From Candidatus Enterocloster excrementipullorum (GTDB taxonomy: Bacteria > Bacillota > Clostridia > Lachnospirales > Lachnospiraceae), in the NCBI GenBank assembly GCA_019119575.1, contig DWWT01000070.1:1-52239 (forward strand): a DNA stretch of 52,239 nucleotides, read 5' to 3'. Under the pieces are notes generated by a model. That model had not been told where the DNA came from and did no database searches. It saw only the letters and a program-made list of their open reading frames with translations. Numbering within the stretch: position 1 is the stretch's first letter; every line of letters starts with the position of its first letter. Both the position numbers and the translations under genes were made by a program. This document shows positions 32,167 to 39,624 of the stretch, one piece after another.

Positions 32167-33564
32167 CTATGAATCTGCCAGAACGTCATCGATTTCCTCA
32201 ACCATCATCTCGATCATCTCCGGAATATCCACATCTTCGATCATCATCTCCGCCATATAGTTCATCCAGATCGTTGCCAGCTGGCTCCAGCCGGAATGCT
32301 GGATTCGGGGCTGAATCAGATCCAGATTATCAAAGATGCACTGGAAAGCCGGCTTTTCCTCCAGGAATTTCTGTCCCTCCTCTGTCTCGAGCACAGAGTT
32401 TCTGGTGGGAATATATCCGGTTTCCGTCGCCCACTTCATATTTACTTCCTTGCTGCACAGATAGGACAAAAACTGCCATGCCGCATTCTTGGTCGCCTGG
32501 TCATTCTTAGCCGGAATCAGAAGCACGCATCCCCCGATTTCCTGATCCCTGGTATCGCCTCCGGGCAGCCAGGACATGCCCACCTCGAAATCACACAGAT
32601 CCACATATGTATTATAGAGAGAGCTTGTGTGAACTACGGAAAATGCTTTTCCATCAATAAAGTTCTGCCGCATAATAGAGGATGCATCCGCGCCGTTTGC
32701 CCAATAAATCCATCCCTTGCCGCACCACTCTTTGAATTTATTCACCAGTGCGACCGCGGCCTCGCTTCCCAGATCCGTGCTGGTCTGATCGTCATTGATG
32801 ATCTTCACTCCATTGTTCAGGTAGAATGTCTCATAATACCACTGATCCCAGCCAGGAATAATGGTGCCGTAGCGCTCCGTGGTTCCGTCAGCCCCTACAA
32901 CAGAGGCCTTCTCCAAAAACGCATCCATATCCGCAAAGTTTTCCGGTATAGTAATCCCCAGCTCATCCGCCATATCCTGGTTGTAATACATCACCTGCGT
33001 GGAAATCAAGAAGGGAAGAGCCACCTGCTTCCCATCATAGCTGGAAGCCTCCACAAGCCCCTTTCCAAAGTCATCAATCTCAAAGCCTGTAGCCTCAATA
33101 TAAGGCGTCAGATCCTCGGTAAGGCCGCCGGCGCCGTATTCTGCCACATAGGGCGTATTTGCCACCGTCAGGGCCGGAAGTCCTGTGCCGGCCGCATGCG
33201 CCGCCACCAAAGCCTCATTTACCGCGGAGTAATCGCCCACATACACAGGCTCCACCGTAATCAGATCCTGAGAATTATTGAAATCATCCACCACTTCCTG
33301 AACCGTCTGTGAATATTGATCTTCCAGGGCATGCCACCACTGGATCGTAATAGGTTCCGTCACCTCAAAATTTGCCGGATCCGCTGTCAGCGCACTTCCG
33401 TCTTCCTGCGCGTCCGCCGTCTGGTCTCCTGCCGCTCCGCTTCCCTCTGCGGATGCCTGGGCACTCTGAATTGCTGCTCCGCCCGTGGAACCGCCGCCGC
33501 TGCATCCCGCCAGCATCCCGCAGCTCACTGCCACCGTCACTGCTGCCGCCAACATCTTTTTCAT
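32167..33564 (-). CDS. ABC sugar-type substrate-binding lipoprotein (UgpB-like)
   Basis: 465 residues. Lipoprotein signal peptide (lipobox LAGC, C21), a short A/S/G/Q-rich linker, then the MalE/UgpB fold starting EPITIQWWHALEDQYSQTVQEVVDDFN. The WWHAL segment and the phosphodiesterase gene in the same operon favour glycerol 3-phosphate or a glycerophosphodiester over a sugar, but many related proteins bind oligosaccharides. It is the first gene of the operon and follows CAGGAGGGA. Confidence 0.9.
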   Translation of the reverse strand: MKKMLAAAVTVAVSCGMLAGCSGGGSTGGAAIQSAQASAEGSGAAGDQTADAQEDGSALTADPANFEVTEPITIQWWHALEDQYSQTVQEVVDDFNNSQDLITVEPVYVGDYSAVNEALVAAHAAGTGLPALTVANTPYVAEYGAGGLTEDLTPYIEATGFEIDDFGKGLVEASSYDGKQVALPFLISTQVMYYNQDMADELGITIPENFADMDAFLEKASVVGADGTTERYGTIIPGWDQWYYETFYLNNGVKIINDDQTSTDLGSEAAVALVNKFKEWCGKGWIYWANGADASSIMRQNFIDGKAFSVVHTSSLYNTYVDLCDFEVGMSWLPGGDTRDQEIGGCVLLIPAKNDQATKNAAWQFLSYLCSKEVNMKWATETGYIPTRNSVLETEEGQKFLEEKPAFQCIFDNLDLIQPRIQHSGWSQLATIWMNYMAEMMIEDVDIPEMIEMMVEEIDDVLADS

Positions 33565-33586
33565 AGACTTTCCCTCCTGGTATAAT

Positions 33587-33613
33587 GTTGAAATTTGTTG
33601 AATATTTGTTGAA
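33587..33613. promoter_or_regulatory. Phased GTTGAA triplet in the binding-protein leader
   Basis: GTTGAA occurs three times, at 33587, 33597 and 33608, with 10- and 11-base spacing, so the copies lie on one face of the helix. The region is about 25-50 bases upstream of the ugpB-like ATG. The motif is half of the palindrome at 33794-33810, so it may be an array of half-sites for the divergent LacI protein. Confidence 0.5.
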
Positions 33614-33660
33614 CATTTTTGTGGTGATCCATGCGCATTTTCACATCAGCTTTTCGATTT

Positions 33661-33671
33661 ACATGTTTAAC
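33661..33671. promoter_or_regulatory. Operator-like half palindrome
   Basis: ACATGTTTAAC reads GTTAAACATGT on the minus strand and shares GTTRAACAT with the site at 33794. It is next to a minus-strand TTGACA (near 33695) that is the likeliest -35 box of the importer operon, although I see no good -10 at 17 bases. Confidence 0.4.
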
Positions 33672-33793
33672 CTAGCATATCTTCGTGCATTCTGTCAATA
33701 AATTTCCCGAAATCCCAGAAGGTTTTACAGCTATTTTACACGCATTTTACCTTGCTATACATAAATTTAACAAAGATTATTGTTGATTTTTTA

Positions 33794-33810
33794 GTTGAAC
33801 AATGTTAAAC
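33794..33810. promoter_or_regulatory. LacI-type operator in the divergent Ugp/LacI region
   Basis: GTTGAACAATGTTAAAC is a 17-bp palindrome with one mismatch, 34 bases before the LacI start. The arms GTTRAACA match the other GTTGAA/GTTAAACAT motifs in this 280-base divergent region, so self-regulation plus control of the importer is likely. Confidence 0.6.
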
Positions 33811-33844
33811 TTTTTATACCATTCAAATAAATCGAGGAGATGCC

Positions 33845-34933
33845 ATGAAGAAACCCACAATACGAGATATTGCGAAACAGGCGGATGTATCCCCTTCCTG
33901 CGTTTCCATGATACTAAACGGAAAGAGCCTCTCCCGTTTTTCTCAGGAAACGGTCAGCCGCGTTTATGCAGCCAGCCGGGAGCTGGGATACCGAAACAGA
34001 CGGAAGGAAAAAGAAGGGCAGCGGGAGATTATTCTGATTATCTGCCCATCCCTCACCAATCCCTACTACGCCACTTTAATTCAGGGTATGGAGCAGGAAG
34101 CCAAGGGTCAGGGGTATACAACCATCATTTACACCACCTACTGGGACAAAGAGGAGGAGCAGGCCGCCCTAGAGCTGTGCGCGGATCCACGAATCGCCGG
34201 CGTGGTATTTTCCATGATTCCCCAGCAGCCGGCCCTGGCCGAAAAAGCCGCTGCTTCCGTCCCTATGGTGGCCGTCGGAGACCGGAACACCAGCCTCGGC
34301 GTGGACACCATTGATGTCTGCAACTACCGCGCGGGCTGTATGGTTGCTTCCCATCTGATCGGGCTTGGCCACCGCCATGTGGCCTACATCTCCACCGGCC
34401 TGAACAGCGAGCACTCCTCCCGCGTGAACCGCTGCACCGGTCTTGCCGAAGAATATGGACGTTCCTGCCCCGAGGGCAGCGTGACCGTCTACTCCAGGGA
34501 CGTATCCCCGGAGCGGGAATTAAATGTAGTGGAAATTGAGCACAGCGTGGGGTACGCCCTGGCACAGGAATGCCTGAAAAAATCCCCCGAGATAACCGCC
34601 ATGGTGGCGATCAATGACATGGTGGCCTACGGCGTGCGGGATGCCCTTTTGGACGCCCGAAAGAAAATCCCGGAAGATATCAGCCTCTGCGGGTTTGACA
34701 ATATCTATCCATCCGGTTTTCACGGCGTAGAGCTCACTACCGTGGAGCACTCCATTGTGGAGCGCGGGCGAAGCAGCATCCGCCTTTTGGCGGAAAAGCT
34801 GCGGGGACAGCCTGGCTTAGCCAAGGACGGCAGCGCCGTCACCCGCGTGGAGTACCAGAGCTGTCTGGTGGTACGGGGTTCTACTGGTCCTGCCAGTACC
34901 GGGAAAACACATAGCGGAACAGATAGGAGCTGA
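33845..34933 (+). CDS. LacI-family regulator of the Ugp-like operon
   Basis: 362 residues. The helix-turn-helix TIRDIAKQADVSPSCVSMILNG (about residues 5-26) is followed by the hinge and a sensor domain with DRNTSLGVDTIDVCNYRAG and the C-terminal TTVEHSIVERGRSSIRLL. It has CVSMILNG where most have VSRALN. Transcribed away from the importer operon and separated from it by clustered GTTRAACA motifs. The last 53 bases overlap the convergent YesL-like gene, giving an 18-residue tail beyond the usual end. Confidence 0.92.
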   Translation: MKKPTIRDIAKQADVSPSCVSMILNGKSLSRFSQETVSRVYAASRELGYRNRRKEKEGQREIILIICPSLTNPYYATLIQGMEQEAKGQGYTTIIYTTYWDKEEEQAALELCADPRIAGVVFSMIPQQPALAEKAAASVPMVAVGDRNTSLGVDTIDVCNYRAGCMVASHLIGLGHRHVAYISTGLNSEHSSRVNRCTGLAEEYGRSCPEGSVTVYSRDVSPERELNVVEIEHSVGYALAQECLKKSPEITAMVAINDMVAYGVRDALLDARKKIPEDISLCGFDNIYPSGFHGVELTTVEHSIVERGRSSIRLLAEKLRGQPGLAKDGSAVTRVEYQSCLVVRGSTGPASTGKTHSGTDRS

Positions 34934-35492
34934 CAAAAGCTCCCAAGGCCGCAAATACGGGAAATAAAAGGGGAATAAACCAAGTGAGGGCCGCTGCCGC
35001 GATGTAAACCACCAGCACCGTCACCGAGACATGAAGATTTCCCACCGCCATGATAAAACTGTGCTTTAAAATAATCGGCACCGGGCGGTCATAGCGGGAT
35101 ACCAGCGGAAATATGTAGAGAGATGTGAGCAGGAGAAGCGCGCCCAAACAGACCAGGACTCCAAAACAAAGCGTCCGCCACATCCCGGGCAATTCCATAT
35201 GAAGACAGGCGTAGATGTCCGCCGCAAGGAAGGCCCACGCCGCCAAAAGAATCAGCCACAAAACCGTGGACTGGCGGAAATTTTTCACAAACGCCCGCCG
35301 GAAGCTCCTCCATACATACCCTTCCTCATCATCCGCCTGCTTCAAAGTGAATTGATAGAGGGCTGTAAGAGCCGCTCCCGCAGTGACTACCGGCAGAGAA
35401 AAAACAAACCACAGGATTCCGATAAAGAATACATCCATGATCTTATTCATGAACGACCAGAAACGGTTTTCCGGATCAAACAGATAATTCAT
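34881..35492 (-). CDS. YesL-like (DUF624) membrane protein
   Basis: About 203 residues with four to five membrane helices. The opening LFDPENRFWSFMNKIMDVFFIGILWF and the segment LPVVTAGAALTALYQFTLK are typical of the DUF624/YesL family, whose members often accompany carbohydrate ABC transporters and whose function is not established. Two candidate ATG codons lie three codons apart; the first is too close to AAAGGA, so I use the second. The 3' end overlaps the LacI gene by 53 bases. Confidence 0.8.
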   Translation of the reverse strand: MNYLFDPENRFWSFMNKIMDVFFIGILWFVFSLPVVTAGAALTALYQFTLKQADDEEGYVWRSFRRAFVKNFRQSTVLWLILLAAWAFLAADIYACLHMELPGMWRTLCFGVLVCLGALLLLTSLYIFPLVSRYDRPVPIILKHSFIMAVGNLHVSVTVLVVYIAAAALTWFIPLLFPVFAALGAFVSSYLFRYVFSRYWQDQ

Positions 35493-35614
35493 AAAAACCA
35501 TATTCCTTTCAAAGCAAACGCGCCTGCCCCAGGATCATAGCGGGAAATTCATTTTTATCACGGCAGGCATCCGGAGCCATTATAGCACAGCAGCAAAAGA
35601 CAGGGAGACACTTT

Positions 35615-36313
35615 ATGAATATTTTACATGAATTTTTCAAAAAAATAACGCGCGAACTGCTCCGGGACAGGGAAACCATGAAATCCCTCTCCCCTTCCCA
35701 GCGGCTGCGCTTTATCTTTGACTACTACCGCGGACGCATTTTTTTGCTCCTCTGCCTTTGCCTGGCCGGTTTTTATGTGTGGGATGCCGCCTGCCAGGCC
35801 AGCCGCCAGACCGTCCTGGAGGGCTTTTTCACCAACGATGATGCCGGCCTGTTCCCTGCCCAGGATATTGCCCGGGATTTCTCTGAAATTCTGGAACTGA
35901 ATTCCCGCCAGCAGGTGATCTTTGATGACAGCCTCTACGTAGTTCCCGGCTCCTCCGCGGATTATCATACCGCCAGCCAGAGCAAGATCGTGGCCTATGT
36001 AGCTGCCAGGGAGCTGGACTTTCTTGTCACCACCCCGGAACTGACCGAATACTACGCCGCAAGCCTTCCCGTTTATGATTTGAAGGATCTGATGCCCCCG
36101 GAGCTCTTTGCGCGGCTGGAGGACCAGATCTACTATGCGACAGACGCCGCGGGCTCCCGGAAAGCCTGCGCTGTGAGCATGGCCAAATCCCGCTTTCAAA
36201 AAGGGACGGCCTCCGAAGACGCCGCCCCCCACTATCTCATGGCTTTTTCCTATACAGAACATCAGGATACTATCATTCGTTTTCTTGAATACGCTTTTCC
36301 TGCTCCATCTTGA
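35615..36313 (+). CDS. Unknown membrane-anchored protein
   Basis: 232 residues that I do not recognise. An N-terminal charged stretch with SLSPSQRLRFIFDYYRGRIF leads into a single membrane helix (about residues 43-60). The rest is a soluble domain with DSLYVVPGSS, AARELDFLVTTPELTEYYA and YLMAFSYTEHQDTIIRFLEY. The orientation suggests the soluble part is outside. It is divergent from the YesL-like gene, and YesL-type proteins are often found next to such small anchored proteins in Lachnospiraceae, so the two may belong together. The RBS is GGGAG; the last 41 bases overlap the convergent alarmone synthetase gene. Confidence 0.7.
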   Translation: MNILHEFFKKITRELLRDRETMKSLSPSQRLRFIFDYYRGRIFLLLCLCLAGFYVWDAACQASRQTVLEGFFTNDDAGLFPAQDIARDFSEILELNSRQQVIFDDSLYVVPGSSADYHTASQSKIVAYVAARELDFLVTTPELTEYYAASLPVYDLKDLMPPELFARLEDQIYYATDAAGSRKACAVSMAKSRFQKGTASEDAAPHYLMAFSYTEHQDTIIRFLEYAFPAPS

Positions 36314-36911
36314 TGCCCTTTCTCTCATTGTAGGCTTCAAATTCCATTTCAATATCCTCCAGCACCTGGGCATAACGGCGAAATTCCCGCTCCAGCTCTT
36401 CCCGGTTGTCGGGATTCTTTTTGTAACAAACCCGATGCTCCATACTGGCCCAAAAATCCATAGCCATGGTTCTAAGCTGAACCTCCACCGGAAAATATTC
36501 CATGGTATCCAGGCAGTATACCGGTATTCCCAGGACAATATGATAGCTGCGGTATCCATTGGGCTTTGGATGCGAAATATAATCCCGTTCCTTTATGACC
36601 ACCAGATCCGGCTGTCTCTTCAGAATTCCCGCCATATTATAGATGTCCTCCACAAAATAGCAGATCACCCGTATGCCGGCAATATCCTGAAGACTATCTT
36701 TTGCATTGAAAATGCTGTCCTTCAGCCCCATGCGCTTCAGCTTCTCCTCAATGCTCCGCTTCTCCTTAACTCTGCTCTGGGTATTGTGAACAGGGCCCAG
36801 CGTCCTCTTGTCCCGGTACAGGCTATGGTTTAAAATCTCTAATCGGGTATACAATATACGTCTGGCATCCTCATAGGGTTTAATTAAGTCATAATACTGT
36901 TCGTTAGTCAT
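36273..36911 (-). CDS. Small alarmone synthetase, (p)ppGpp synthetase (RelQ/YjbM-like)
   Basis: 212 residues, a stand-alone RelA/SpoT synthetase domain with no hydrolase or regulatory domain. Motifs: RVKEKRSIEEKLKRMG (about 47-62), DIAGIRVICYFVEDIY (about 77-92), HPKPNGYRSYHIV (about 114-126) and EVQLRTMAMDFWASMEHR (about 142-159), the last holding the catalytic Glu. It transfers pyrophosphate from ATP to GDP or GTP. The start follows a weak RBS. The C-terminal part is rich in charged residues and probably a helix used in tetramer formation. Confidence 0.93.
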   Translation of the reverse strand: MTNEQYYDLIKPYEDARRILYTRLEILNHSLYRDKRTLGPVHNTQSRVKEKRSIEEKLKRMGLKDSIFNAKDSLQDIAGIRVICYFVEDIYNMAGILKRQPDLVVIKERDYISHPKPNGYRSYHIVLGIPVYCLDTMEYFPVEVQLRTMAMDFWASMEHRVCYKKNPDNREELEREFRRYAQVLEDIEMEFEAYNERKGIKMEQEKRIQENE

Positions 36912-37087
36912 CTGAATCCGACGCCCGCTTTCTCATTTTGCTGATATACCGCACATTATTTACAAGCATAGCGGAAATTTGTGAGCATTCTGTGTTCCTT
37001 TTCTTCACAGATTATTAAAGTTCATAAATTTTTCTGCAGAAGCTTCTTGTATTAAAACCCACCTTAAATCTTCTTAAAATTTTCAGC

Positions 37088-37123
37088 AAAAAAGAAAAGC
37101 CCGCAAACCCTAAAATTTACAAG
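37088..37123 (-). terminator. Terminator of tRNA-Gln
   Basis: On the minus strand GCTTGTAAA and TTTGCGGGC pair with a few G-U pairs and are followed by TTTTCTTTTTT, 22 bases after the tRNA. The 233-base gap from 36912 to 37144 holds nothing else that I can identify; its left half is AT-rich. Confidence 0.65.
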
Positions 37124-37144
37124 CTTCTCTCTCATTTACCCAAA

Positions 37145-37216
37145 CTGGGCCGGCGGGATTCGAACCCTCGAGTGCAGGAGTCAAAGTCCTGTGCCTTACC
37201 GCTTGGCGACGGCCCA
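37145..37216 (-). tRNA. tRNA-Gln (anticodon TTG)
   Basis: Cloverleaf on the minus strand: acceptor TGGGCCG/CGGCCCA (U1-A72, usual for tRNA-Gln), D arm CGCCAAGCGGTAAGGCA, anticodon stem CAGGA/TCCTG with loop CTTTGAC, and a T arm GAGGGTTCGAATCCCGC. CCA is not encoded. No clear consensus promoter is seen in the 221 bases upstream. Confidence 0.96.
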
Positions 37217-37437
37217 CCGCAGAATATAGATAATTGCTATCTTTTTCCTGCTATTCACAGGATTCTTGCCAATATCTCTCGCAGGATTCCCTGTAAGTGC
37301 CTATTTATTCTACCACAAGGCAATCCTTCCCGTCAACGATTTTGTTCATCTCCATTTCGAGCCTGTCTCCCTTTACTGTCCCTCCCGCCCGTTGTATAAT
37401 AAAAAGCAACAGCAAAGAAGAGGAGGAAGTGTCTACC

Positions 37438-38427
37438 ATGAAAGTACTCATCATCGGGAACCCGGACCGATACGAGAAATTCCGCCCGGATCTGCCCGTC
37501 TATGACCAATGCGAAAAAACATTTTGTCCGCGCGGAACCTCTGACCCGGAACTTCTGGATGCAGCCGGGGATGCCCAGGTCATTCTCGCGGATGCCATAA
37601 GCCCTGTCTCCGCCTATGTGATTGACCATATGCCTAATTTAAAATTGATCCATTCCGAAGGAGTGGCCTTTGACAAACTCGACATCAAGGCAGCTGCGCG
37701 AAGAGGAATCTTTGTCTGCAACAATAAGGGACGCAACGCAGATGCAGTGGCGGAGCAGACCCTGATGCTCATGCTCGGCCTGCTGCGTTCTGTGGTCACC
37801 GGACATCAAGCGGTTTGTGCGGGTCATCAGATCCAGGTCAAGGAGCGTCTTATGGTGCAGGGCATTACCGACCTGGAAGACTGCCGGGTCGGCCTCATCG
37901 GGCTGGGCGATATCGGAAAAGCCACAGCAAAGCGGCTGTCTGCTTTTGGCTGTCAGTGCCACTATTACTCTCCACACAGAAAAAGCATCCCGGAGGAAGA
38001 AGAATACGGCATATCCTATCTGCCGCTTGATGAACTTCTCTCCTGCTGCGACATCATAAGCCTCCACATGGCGGTAAACGAGGAAACCATGCATTTTATA
38101 AACCGCAGCCGGATCGCCGGGATGAAAGACGGGGCCCTCCTCATCAACACCGGCCGGGGAGAGCTGGTTGACACCGAGGCCCTTTGCCAGGCCATTGAGA
38201 GCGGAAAACTGGGCGGCGCCGGGCTTGACACGCTTTTCCCGGAGCCCGTAGAAGCAGAGAATCCCCTGGTTCTTCTGGCGCAGAAGCTGCCCGGACGTAT
38301 TCTCCTGTCTCCCCATATCGGCGGCATCACCACCGGCAGCTTCCGGCGCATGCACCTGCATATGTGGGAAAATGTCGCCCGGCTGTCCCGCGGCGAGAAG
38401 CCGGACTGCATTGTGAACGGCTTGTAA
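37438..38427 (+). CDS. D-isomer-specific 2-hydroxyacid dehydrogenase (second)
   Basis: 329 residues. NAD-binding GLGDIGKATAKRL (about 153-165), catalytic Arg in INTGRGELVD, Glu in LFPEPVEAENPL and His in SPHIGGIT. This belongs to the phosphoglycerate/glyoxylate-reductase-like branch, different from the D-LDH-like enzyme at 21 kb. The long N-terminal extension of the open frame was discarded because GAGGAGG lies before the ATG of KVLIIGNPD. The substrate is unknown; no sugar or amino acid genes are next to it. Confidence 0.88.
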   Translation: MKVLIIGNPDRYEKFRPDLPVYDQCEKTFCPRGTSDPELLDAAGDAQVILADAISPVSAYVIDHMPNLKLIHSEGVAFDKLDIKAAARRGIFVCNNKGRNADAVAEQTLMLMLGLLRSVVTGHQAVCAGHQIQVKERLMVQGITDLEDCRVGLIGLGDIGKATAKRLSAFGCQCHYYSPHRKSIPEEEEYGISYLPLDELLSCCDIISLHMAVNEETMHFINRSRIAGMKDGALLINTGRGELVDTEALCQAIESGKLGGAGLDTLFPEPVEAENPLVLLAQKLPGRILLSPHIGGITTGSFRRMHLHMWENVARLSRGEKPDCIVNGL

Positions 38428-38441
38428 GCGTTCCGAATAGT

Positions 38442-38924
38442 ATGGCTGACACCTTATTTACCATCGGTTACTCCGGTTTTTCTGTGAGAACTTTTATCAG
38501 CACGCTTCAAAAGAATAACATTACGCTTCTGGCTGACGTGCGGAGCCTGCCGTATTCCCGGCGCCACCCCGATTACAATCAGGATGTTCTGAGTGCCGTC
38601 CTAAAGGAGTATCAGATCCGTTACCAGAGCTATGCGGCAGAATTCGGCGCAAGGCAGGAGGACCGCCGGTACTATCCAAATGGCTATCTCGATTTTGAAC
38701 AGTTCTCAAAATCAGATCCTTTTTTGTCCGGCGTCCGCACGCTGGCCGCATACACCAGGCAGGGCGGCAGGGCGGTTACCCAAAGGGAGCTGGAAGAGGA
38801 GCTGCTGAACAAATATTTTCCCAACCGGGGCCAGCTTAATCTTTTCGAAAAAGAGCTGTCTCTGCAGGAATACATTGACGCGGCTTACAAAAAGCAAAAT
38901 GCCCTGATCGGCTTTCGCATATAG
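38442..38924 (+). CDS. DUF488 family protein, internally shortened
   Basis: 160 residues. The N terminus LFTIGYSGFSVRTFISTL, ADVRSLPYSRRHPDYNQ and AAEFGARQEDRRYYPNGYLDFEQF match DUF488 proteins. The C terminus ELEEELLNKYFPNRGQLNLF..AYKKQNALIGF also matches. Between them (around residue 109, TRQGGRAVTQ) the block that in this family carries a Cys and a CHR motif (a C-x-E..CHR segment of roughly 40-45 residues) is missing while the frame stays open. The joint lies in two tandem copies of GGCAGGGC. It starts 14 bases after the dehydrogenase stop without a good RBS. Probably non-functional or altered. Confidence 0.7.
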   Translation: MADTLFTIGYSGFSVRTFISTLQKNNITLLADVRSLPYSRRHPDYNQDVLSAVLKEYQIRYQSYAAEFGARQEDRRYYPNGYLDFEQFSKSDPFLSGVRTLAAYTRQGGRAVTQRELEEELLNKYFPNRGQLNLFEKELSLQEYIDAAYKKQNALIGFRI

Positions 38925-38935
38925 AAGGAAATCGC

Positions 38936-39246
38936 ATGCGTTTATTTACCATTGGATTCACAAAAAAATCTGCGGCTGTCAGTATGTATACTGCCCGGAG
39001 TACGCGCCCACGAAAGAACTCATGGATGGCTACAAGAAAAAGCAGCTTCCATGGGACAGTTACACCCAGATATACCGCAGGCTCATGGAAGAGCGAGGCA
39101 GCGGCCAGGACTTCCTTTCCCGATTCTCCGGATTCCAGAACGTCTATTTGCTCTGCAGTGAGGCATCTGCCGAACGGTGTCACCGCAGTCTTGCCGCAGA
39201 GATCATCGCCCAGCGCTGCGGCCTTGCTCCTGCCTCCCACCTGTAA
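38936..39246 (+). pseudogene. DUF488 family pseudogene, internal deletion with frameshift
   Basis: It begins MRLFTIGFTKKSA, a typical DUF488 start. After about 12 residues the family sequence continues in another frame as CGCQYVYCPEYAPTKELMDGY and then through MEERGSGQDFLSRF, LLCSEASAERCHRSLAAEII to a stop at 39246. The part that normally lies between the TIGFTKKS and CPEYAPTKEL segments (roughly 45 residues with the DVR motif) is absent. So the gene lost an internal block and its frame. Unlike the neighbour upstream, this one keeps the LLCSE..CHR motif. Confidence 0.75.
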
Positions 39247-39289
39247 AGCCAGGCCGGCGGCCGGAGCGCCTTTCAGCTTCGCCACATAT

Positions 39290-39320
39290 AAACGCCCCGG
39301 AATAACTTTCCAGGGCGTTT
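39290..39320. terminator. Hairpin between DUF488 pseudogene and tRNA-His
   Basis: AAACGCCCCGG and CCAGGGCGTTT pair with one bulge around AATAACTTT. It can end the plus-strand unit and the minus-strand tRNA transcript, though the T runs are short. Confidence 0.65.
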
Positions 39321-39327
39321 CATAAAG

Positions 39328-39402
<75 letters not shown>

Positions 39403-39431
39403 ATATGAAGTTATAAGAGCTTTCGCTCAAA

Positions 39432-39505
<74 letters not shown>

Positions 39506-39567
39506 ACACACCTGACAGCCCGTTCTTCCTGCCGCAGTTATAGTGTCATTTGCTGTCAACGTGCTAT

Positions 39568-39596
39568 AGTTTACCATAGGTTTGTAAATAATGCAA
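39568..39596 (-). promoter_or_regulatory. Promoter of tRNA-Arg/tRNA-His
   Basis: Minus strand: -35 TTGCAT (39591-39596), 17-base spacer, -10 TAAACT (39568-39573). A TTGACA further downstream has no -10 at usable spacing. Confidence 0.55.
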
Positions 39597-39624
39597 GTAC
39601 TTTTTTAGATTTATTTGCTGCCGC

